A program made the position numbers and the translations under genes. A DNA stretch of 11,650 nt from an uncultured Eggerthella sp. (lineage in GTDB: Bacteria; Actinomycetota; Coriobacteriia; Coriobacteriales; Eggerthellaceae). The notes below the pieces were generated by a model. It was given only the letters and a program-made list of their open reading frames with translations. It had not been told where the DNA came from and searched no databases. Shown in pieces: positions 6,764-11,650 of this stretch (the first letter of the stretch is position 1; each line of letters starts with the position of its first letter). Where the stretch lies: contig CABRGJ010000005.1 of assembly GCA_902470405.1 (NCBI GenBank), forward strand, positions 1 to 11,650, written 5' to 3'.

Positions 6764-9095
6764 AGCTGTGGCTTGGTGCCATGCCTTGTTCGTAGATATC
6801 GTCTTGTGCAGCGACTGCCTGTGCCTCGCTTACGGGCAACCATTCTTCTGAAGCAGTATTTAGGTAGCCGAATAAATTGTTCGACTCGATCCACCAACGA
6901 CTCACGTAATCTGCCTTTTGATAATCCGTGAGCGGTGCACCGATCAGAGACATGGTCCAGCTCATGAGCGATGCGGGCGCCATCAAACCCGTATAGGTAG
7001 ATTCGGTCTTATTGCCGTTCCAGCCAGTTCCTGCGATGTCGTAGTTCGCCCATATGAAGTAGTCGGTCTGATACATGGCTTCTTGGGCTGCGATCTCGGT
7101 CGAGGTGTCAGCAAACCGCTCCTGGAACCACCATGAGAATCCAGGATGATGGTCGCCAAAGAATGCGACTACGACCGGCTCATCGAGTTGCTCGAGTTCA
7201 GTGATGAGGTATTCCAGATCCTGATCGCTCAGTCTCACGGAGGAGAGGTATTCGTTGGTTGCTGCTCCGGCATTCTCATCGACAATGCCATTGAAATCAT
7301 AGCCAAAGTTGTCCTCTTCGGGGATCAGTCCCGTTTCGTAACCTCCGTGGCCTTGCATGGTCAGATCGAAGATGAATTGCGGGTCATCCGAGCTTTTCAG
7401 TTGCTCGATCACCATCTCGTACGTTGCTTTGTCAGTAGTGTGACCGCGACTCGTTTCAGCGTCTGTGAAGCTGTCGTGAGAGATGAAGGTATCGATCCCA
7501 ATAGCAGGATAGACCTGATTTCGTCCCCAATTGTTTGGGTCTTCTGGGTGGATCGCGGTAGTGCGGTAGCCGAGCGCTTTGAATTCCTTTGGGATGGTAT
7601 CGATGTTGGATAGATCGTAGATCGCGTAGGGGTCGATGCCGCCCGCGACGTATCCCAGCGAGATGCTGGTCAGTGACTCGAATTCTGAATTGCATGTACC
7701 GCCGCCGTAGACCGAAACGCTTGTTTTGCCTTTCGCGATCGCATCCATGGTGTGGAGGTATTCAGGACCCGAATAGCCGACTCCTAGACCGCCTAAAGAG
7801 GAAAGATCGGCGAAGGACTCGTTCATGATCAAGATGACGTTCGGCTTAGTCTGGTCGAACTGCTCTTCTGCGGCTGCTCGTTCAGGAGCGCTTGCGACAT
7901 ATTGATCATAGAGACCGGCCATGCCCGCTTGGAGCTTCTCGGCTCTTTCGGTCGTGTAGCCTGCAGGTGGCTCGAGCTGTTCGAGCTGGAGTGCAGCGAT
8001 GAACGAGGGGATGATGCCGAAATCGTCGATACTGTTTTGTGTTTGCCAATAATCGAAGACGACCCCTTCTTCTTCCCAGTCGACCTTGAGAGCCTGATCG
8101 ACGGGTGCCCATATGACATAAGCGCCGAGCAGCACCGAGATCACGAGTGCGATTGCGTTCTTGCCGAGATACAGGAAGCTTTCCTTTCGCCGCGCTTGTT
8201 TGGCAAGCACGTCGTCTTGTACTTCGCTGTCCGTATTCGTTGTGTGAACAGTATTTTTAGCAAGGAAATGAGCCAAGGGATCGCGGATGAGCATCACGGC
8301 AGCGATGATGACGGTGGCGAGCACGAGGCAGAAGAGTATCCCACTCGTGAGTTCGTAATCGTAGCCACCCGCAACGTTCAAACCAGTTCCCATGCTGCGC
8401 AGATCGCCTGGCATGATGGCGGCGGCTTTGAATGCTTCTACGAAGAATTCGCACATACCATATACGAACGAAACGATGATAGGGATCGCAAAGCCGATCG
8501 GCTTGCGTTGGAATATGAGCCAGCATCCTGCAACGAATCCAGCAATAATGGTCAATTCGCTCGTGAGATAGATGTCGTCAATCGAAAGAAAGTGCGGATT
8601 GGAAGGAAGCTCCAAACAGACAAAGCAGATCAGCGTTATAGGCGCGATGGCGAAGAAGGGGATGAGCCAGCAAGCGATGATGCGAAAGGCCTTCTTCATT
8701 ATGTTGGTCGCCTTGGAGGAGGGATCGATGTCTTGGTCTGTCTTGTCGAGCGAGGTAATGCTCGGTGCATTTCGGCGATGTTCTTTTGTAAATGACCTTG
8801 TCTTTGCGGTGATCGCAGTGATTCCCGCGAGCGCGCTCGATGCGGCAGCCATGCCGAAAAGAGGTACTGAGCCTGTTATCGCGCCATCGTTTGAGAAGAG
8901 GATCAATGCAGCTTCGATGATAATGAACAGTGCCGTCCATATCGTAGTGGAGACAGTGCGCAGGATCTTTCTTGAAAGACCTTGCGATTCGTTGCGCCAT
9001 ACCACGACAAGACCAAGTGCCAGGAGCACAACGAGCGAGACGATCCCTGCGATAGGGATCCAGGTCAGATCAGTTACGGATAGCGTATCGTTCAC
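6762..9095 (-). CDS. LtaS-like phosphoglycerol transferase / sulfatase-fold membrane protein
   Basis: The 777-residue protein combines an N-terminal membrane domain with an extracellular alkaline phosphatase/sulfatase-fold domain (about 415-740). LtaS-type enzymes transfer glycerol phosphate from phosphatidylglycerol to build lipoteichoic-acid-like polymers on the outer membrane face. Catalytic and metal-binding signatures are all visible: E426 in NVILIMNESFADL, the nucleophile T467 in GGGTCNSEFESLT, H583 in TMQGHGGYE, and D648-H649 in FFGDHHPGF. About eight helices can be drawn (near 11-33, 48-68, 77-96, 138-162, 181-196, 199-221, 250-270, 313-331), more than the five of Staphylococcus aureus LtaS. 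The GTG start at 9095 has GAAGG at a spacing of 7; the ATG just upstream hits a stop at once. It follows the four-helix protein gene by 44 bases, probably in one operon. Its 3' end may be frameshifted. The exact polymer made is not known. Confidence 0.92.
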   Translation of the reverse strand: MNDTLSVTDLTWIPIAGIVSLVVLLALGLVVVWRNESQGLSRKILRTVSTTIWTALFIIIEAALILFSNDGAITGSVPLFGMAAASSALAGITAITAKTRSFTKEHRRNAPSITSLDKTDQDIDPSSKATNIMKKAFRIIACWLIPFFAIAPITLICFVCLELPSNPHFLSIDDIYLTSELTIIAGFVAGCWLIFQRKPIGFAIPIIVSFVYGMCEFFVEAFKAAAIMPGDLRSMGTGLNVAGGYDYELTSGILFCLVLATVIIAAVMLIRDPLAHFLAKNTVHTTNTDSEVQDDVLAKQARRKESFLYLGKNAIALVISVLLGAYVIWAPVDQALKVDWEEEGVVFDYWQTQNSIDDFGIIPSFIAALQLEQLEPPAGYTTERAEKLQAGMAGLYDQYVASAPERAAAEEQFDQTKPNVILIMNESFADLSSLGGLGVGYSGPEYLHTMDAIAKGKTSVSVYGGGTCNSEFESLTSISLGYVAGGIDPYAIYDLSNIDTIPKEFKALGYRTTAIHPEDPNNWGRNQVYPAIGIDTFISHDSFTDAETSRGHTTDKATYEMVIEQLKSSDDPQFIFDLTMQGHGGYETGLIPEEDNFGYDFNGIVDENAGAATNEYLSSVRLSDQDLEYLITELEQLDEPVVVAFFGDHHPGFSWWFQERFADTSTEIAAQEAMYQTDYFIWANYDIAGTGWNGNKTESTYTGLMAPASLMSWTMSLIGAPLTDYQKADYVSRWWIESNNLFGYLNTASEEWLPVSEAQAVAAQDDIYEQGMAPSHS

Positions 9096-9139
9096 AGCAT
9101 CGCCTTCTGCAGTCCCAAAGGGACGAGAGATGAATGAGT

Positions 9140-9589
9140 CTAATGGGCAGCTGTTATTTTAGCCTTCTTGCGCGGTTTGAATACCGAGATTGCGAAAAGG
9201 ACGAGCATTCCGGCAATAACGCCTGCGAGACAGGCTGGTTTTGCAGGAACGAGCGCTGTGCAGGCGACGACGGCGATAGAGAGCACCCATTTTGCGATGA
9301 TCCAGCCATGCTTCTTGAAACCCCACTTTGTGAACAGGCTATAAATAAGGCCGGTGATCATAAGAGCTGGGATGCAGATGGTGACAAGGTCTTTCACCAG
9401 GGCGATAGTAGCAGCACCGAAAGCTTCATCGATCGAGCCGCTTGTCATCATGAGCGAGAAGCAGAACATGATCATAAAACCACCGAGCCACAGGCTTGCG
9501 AATACGAGGTGAGCAAGGTCGAGAGAGCGCTTTGGGTTCCTCGATAATGTGGGTAGCTTGACGCTTGGCAGATGGCGAAGAGAATTCAT
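9140..9589 (-). CDS. Four-helix integral membrane protein, function unknown
   Basis: The 149-residue product has a basic N-terminus and four predicted helices at about 27-48, 66-86, 96-116 and 119-137, ending in a basic tail (KPRKKAKITAAH). The first helix begins LAHLVFASLWLGGF, and a WIIAK motif opens the third. His plus W-x-G-G in helix 1 resembles DUF2269 and CopD-like small membrane proteins, but the match is by eye and I do not claim a function. A strong AGGAGG lies 4 bases before the ATG at 9589. The gene lies 66 bases after the DUF2130 stop and 44 bases before the LtaS-like start, all on the same strand, so it may be translated with the envelope polymer synthase and act at the membrane beside it. 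A TAGAAT in the gap upstream could be a -10 box, without a good -35. Confidence 0.85.
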   Translation of the reverse strand: MNSLRHLPSVKLPTLSRNPKRSLDLAHLVFASLWLGGFMIMFCFSLMMTSGSIDEAFGAATIALVKDLVTICIPALMITGLIYSLFTKWGFKKHGWIIAKWVLSIAVVACTALVPAKPACLAGVIAGMLVLFAISVFKPRKKAKITAAH

Positions 9590-9655
9590 GATTCCTCCTG
9601 CTTGTAAGAAGGGAAATACTGATTCTACTTTAACATTGCTGTCTTACGGATCGTT

Positions 9656-11044
9656 TTATTCTTCACTCAAAAACTCGACATCGCTCACTTCGGTATCGTT
9701 GCCACCTTGTTCTTTTCGCGCCACGTCGAATAGCGCTTTCATGGTGGGATTCTTGCGGGTGAGACGCTTGATGGTGAGGTCTTCGGCCTTATCGTTTGCC
9801 AGGCGCAATTGGTTTTCGCTGCCGATCAGGTTGTCTTTGATCTTCTGCAGGTGGCTGATGGACTTATCGATCTCCTCGATGGCTTTCTGGAACTTATCGC
9901 TCGCAATGCGGTAATTGCGTCCGAACTTATCCTTGAAATCCGCGAGCTGATCCTCGAAGTTCGTCACGTCGATATTCTGCTGTTTTACCAGCGCTAATTC
10001 TTTTCGATACTCCAGTGAAGAGAGCGCAGCATTGCGCAAGAGCGTGATGAGCGGGATGAAGAACTGAGGGCGGATGACGTACATCTTCTCGTATTTCCAA
10101 GAGACATCGACGATACCTGCGTTGTAGAGTTCGCTTTCAGGTTCGAGCAAGGAGACGAGCACAGCATATTCGCAGCCCTTCTTCTTACGGTCGGAATCGA
10201 GCTTCTTGAAGTGGTCTTCGTTCTTCTTGCGGCTTACTGAGTCATCCGCTTCGTTCTTCATCTCGAACATGATGGAAACGACTTCATTGCCCGCATCGTC
10301 GAAATCACGAAAGACAAAATCGCCCTTCGTGCCCTCGACCACTTCATTGTCCTTCTCGAAGTAGGCGCGAGGAAACGCGGTAGCGCGCAAACGGTTGAAC
10401 TCAGTTTCGCAGTGAACCTCTAGGCTTTCACCGAGCATCTTGGTGGAGAGCTTCGCCTTCATGTCGCGGATGCGTTCGATCTCGCGGTCGCGATCGGCGA
10501 TGAGCTCGTCCTTCGCAGCGAGCTTTTCGGCAAGTGCGGCCTTGTGTTCAGCTTCGACGCGCGTGAGCGTTTCAGCATCTCGTGCAACCTGTGCGCGTAG
10601 TTCGTCGCGTTCGCGCTCGATGGAGGTTTGTGTGTCTTTTGCGGCAGCCTCCACTTTTGAAACGGCAAGCTGCGTTTCCATGGAAGCCTGTTGGCGTTGC
10701 ATCTCTAGTTGTTGCGCCAGGGAATCACGTTCTTTCTCTACTGCACGCAAACGCTCGACTTCGGCCGCTACCGCATCTGATACGGCAAGCCGCTTTGCTG
10801 TTTCGGCTTCGGTTCGTGTGGCAGATAGCTGAGCTCGTGTTGTCTCGAGCTGTTTTTCCAGCTCGGCCTTTGCCTCAGATACTGCTAGTGCGACCTCTTT
10901 TTCGCGTGCATCTTCGAGCATGGTCACACGTGCGTTCACTTCGCGCTGCAATTCTTGGTCGCGCACTTGGCTCAAGATGGCGGCATATCCGCTTTCGTCA
11001 ACAGTGAAAGGGGTCTTGCAATGGGGACAGATGATTTCGCTCAC
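9656..11044 (-). CDS. DUF2130 protein: CPxC motif, coiled coil and PD-(D/E)XK-like core
   Basis: The 462-residue protein starts with IICPHCKTPF, a CxxC half-knuckle (C6, C9) that could bind zinc with another chain. A long charged coiled coil follows over roughly residues 25-200, rich in Glu, Ala, Arg and Lys with ERERDEL-type repeats. The C-terminal half matches my recollection of DUF2130, with LGESLEVHCETEF near 204-216, then GTKGDFVFRDF (D242) and IMFEMKNE (E261, K263). The D followed by E-x-K on adjacent strands is the pattern of PD-(D/E)XK nuclease folds, also seen in the coiled-coil protein RmuC. Nuclease activity is inferred, not shown. The start is GTG at 11044 with AAAGGA upstream. 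A possible -10 TAGAAT lies about 30-40 bases before it, inside the decayed kinase region. GATC sites are much rarer here (6) than in the DUF389 gene (19). Confidence 0.9.
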   Translation of the reverse strand: MSEIICPHCKTPFTVDESGYAAILSQVRDQELQREVNARVTMLEDAREKEVALAVSEAKAELEKQLETTRAQLSATRTEAETAKRLAVSDAVAAEVERLRAVEKERDSLAQQLEMQRQQASMETQLAVSKVEAAAKDTQTSIERERDELRAQVARDAETLTRVEAEHKAALAEKLAAKDELIADRDREIERIRDMKAKLSTKMLGESLEVHCETEFNRLRATAFPRAYFEKDNEVVEGTKGDFVFRDFDDAGNEVVSIMFEMKNEADDSVSRKKNEDHFKKLDSDRKKKGCEYAVLVSLLEPESELYNAGIVDVSWKYEKMYVIRPQFFIPLITLLRNAALSSLEYRKELALVKQQNIDVTNFEDQLADFKDKFGRNYRIASDKFQKAIEEIDKSISHLQKIKDNLIGSENQLRLANDKAEDLTIKRLTRKNPTMKALFDVARKEQGGNDTEVSDVEFLSEE

Positions 11045-11168
11045 GGTGGTTCCTTTGTTTGAAATACTCGTTCGATTTCATTCTATCAGCGGGTGGTTCG
11101 AAGTCGGGCAAGAGGCTTTCCTTCTCCGTGTAGATCGTGACATGGTCTTGCAACAGACGAGCTGTTTT

Positions 11169-11298
11169 GTCTCTGTCGATGAAATAGACTTTTGCCTCAG
11201 GGGAACAGGAGCTGTCGTAAATGTGCGATCTTCCAACAAGAGAGCGCAGCTCTTCAGGGGGCGTCTTTGGGCAGCCTATCCATCAGGATCTTTTTCAT
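11169..11298 (-). pseudogene. Aminoglycoside phosphotransferase-like gene remnant, frameshifted and truncated
   Basis: An ATG at 11298 begins MKKILMDRLPKDAP and then meets a TGA at 11254-11256. Removing one C from the run of five Cs (11257-11261) restores the frame to PEELRSLVGRSHIYDSS followed by CSPEAKVYFIDRD, ending at 11169. The DSSCSPEAKVYFID block is what I recall from the N-terminus of small aminoglycoside 3'-phosphotransferase-like kinases of gut anaerobes. They continue with a Gly-Tyr-Leu-Lys lysine strand and about 220 more residues, none of which is present here. The gene is therefore broken twice, by a one-base frameshift in a homopolymer and by loss of the kinase domain. The remnant lies 29 bases past the CDF stop. 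The identification rests on memory of the family and a short match. Confidence 0.6.
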
Positions 11299-11327
11299 AG
11301 GTGTTAAGTTCGGCTTAAATGAAGGTG

Positions 11328-11650
11328 TTAGTCGCTGATGTCGTGATCCAGTACGGTGGCGAATGAGAATGACGGATATTGGCGTTTCATCGCGGCGATG
11401 ACCTCGCTCGAGGTTTTTTCTGCATCGTGGTCAAAGTCGACGACCAGGTCGAAATAGCACGTCTTGGTTTCGGTATCTACATAAAAGCCGTGCACTTGCA
11501 GCACTTCGGGATGGTCGAGCACGACCTTCTTGAGCGCCTCTTTCATACCTGCGAATTCTCCTTTGGTGTTTTGCGCATAGATACCAATGGTCAAGTAGCA
11601 GTCGAATTTCTGATGTACCGCGACCGTGATCTTCCGCGTAAGCTCATGGA
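11328..11650 (-). CDS. Cation diffusion facilitator (CDF) efflux protein, C-terminal part (5' end off the window)
   Basis: The frame is open from the right edge to a TAA at 11328, giving 107 residues. A TTG at 11594 lies inside it and is not the start, because the frame continues upstream through HELTRKITVAVHQ. The sequence is a soluble ferredoxin-like domain of the kind that ends CDF metal transporters and pairs them into dimers in the cytoplasm. Recognisable elements are LTIGIYAQNT, VLQVHGFYVD, CYFDLVVDFD, RQYPSFSFATV and the terminal LDHDISD. The membrane part with the metal-binding Asp/His residues would lie beyond the window. CDF proteins export Zn2+, Mn2+, Co2+, Cd2+ or Fe2+ against protons; which metal is used here cannot be told. 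Confidence 0.75.
   Translation of the reverse strand, partial: HELTRKITVAVHQKFDCYLTIGIYAQNTKGEFAGMKEALKKVVLDHPEVLQVHGFYVDTETKTCYFDLVVDFDHDAEKTSSEVIAAMKRQYPSFSFATVLDHDISD

Noticed and set aside
6755..6775. prfB-like programmed +1 frameshift at the TGA of the LtaS-like gene
   Set aside because: The codon before the TGA is AGC, not a CTT-type slippery codon, and I see no internal AGGGGG-like sequence just upstream. A mutation or sequence error is simpler.
7902..8795. Long plus-strand open frame (297 codons) opposite the LtaS-like gene
   Set aside because: It lies wholly antisense to a well-supported gene. Its translation is rich in Cys, His, Arg and Asp with no domain pattern and no ribosome site, as expected of a shadow frame.
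10920..11300. Plus-strand open frame covering the DUF2130 start and the kinase remnant
   Set aside because: It is antisense to both and its translation has no familiar features; the minus-strand reading explains the region better.

Overview
The window reads as an ordinary chromosomal segment of an anaerobic, Gram-positive bacterium with roughly even GC (about 50-55% by eye). A 2-hydroxyacyl-CoA dehydratase-type iron-sulphur protein, a minimal iscS-iscU pair, an LtaS/sulfatase-type polymer synthase and an aminoglycoside-kinase remnant of a type I associate with gut anaerobes fit the Coriobacteriia, perhaps a mid-GC Eggerthellaceae member of the Cryptobacterium type. That placement is inference from gene content and composition, not from a marker gene. 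I see no tRNA, rRNA, CRISPR array, insertion sequence or complete mobile element.

Layout from left to right. The left edge holds the N-terminal half of an EamA-type drug/metabolite transporter (minus strand, cut by the window). It is divergent from a DUF389 membrane protein at 634-1626 (plus). Convergent with that is iscS-iscU (minus, 3341 to 1644), a cysteine desulfurase and its Fe-S scaffold. The pair is preceded by a consensus-like promoter whose -10 box lies inside a perfect 18+9+18 bp inverted repeat, a likely repressor operator. Upstream on the same strand is a solitary HgdB-like 2-hydroxyacyl-CoA dehydratase subunit (3558-4787), an Fe-S enzyme with no partner subunit or activator in view. 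A 14-helix DHA2-type MFS exporter (5072-6502) runs in the other direction.

The right half is all minus strand. A partial cation-diffusion-facilitator efflux protein enters at the right edge. It is followed by a broken aminoglycoside-phosphotransferase-like remnant, a DUF2130 coiled-coil protein with a PD-(D/E)XK-like core, a four-helix membrane protein, and a large LtaS-like phosphoglycerol transferase/sulfatase-fold protein. The last gene stops at 6762, but an adjacent reading frame continues in gene-like fashion for 75 codons to 6536, which suggests a frameshift near its 3' end.

Functionally, IscS and IscU would supply clusters for Fe-S enzymes such as the neighbouring dehydratase-like protein, with transcription probably controlled at the operator by an Rrf2-type (IscR/CymR-like) or other cluster/iron/sulphur-sensing repressor encoded elsewhere. 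The other genes are envelope and transport functions with no obvious shared pathway. I do not see a convincing new multi-gene system. The points most worth a second look are the iscS operator, the frameshifted tail of the LtaS-like gene, the decayed kinase gene at 11169-11298, and the orphan dehydratase subunit.
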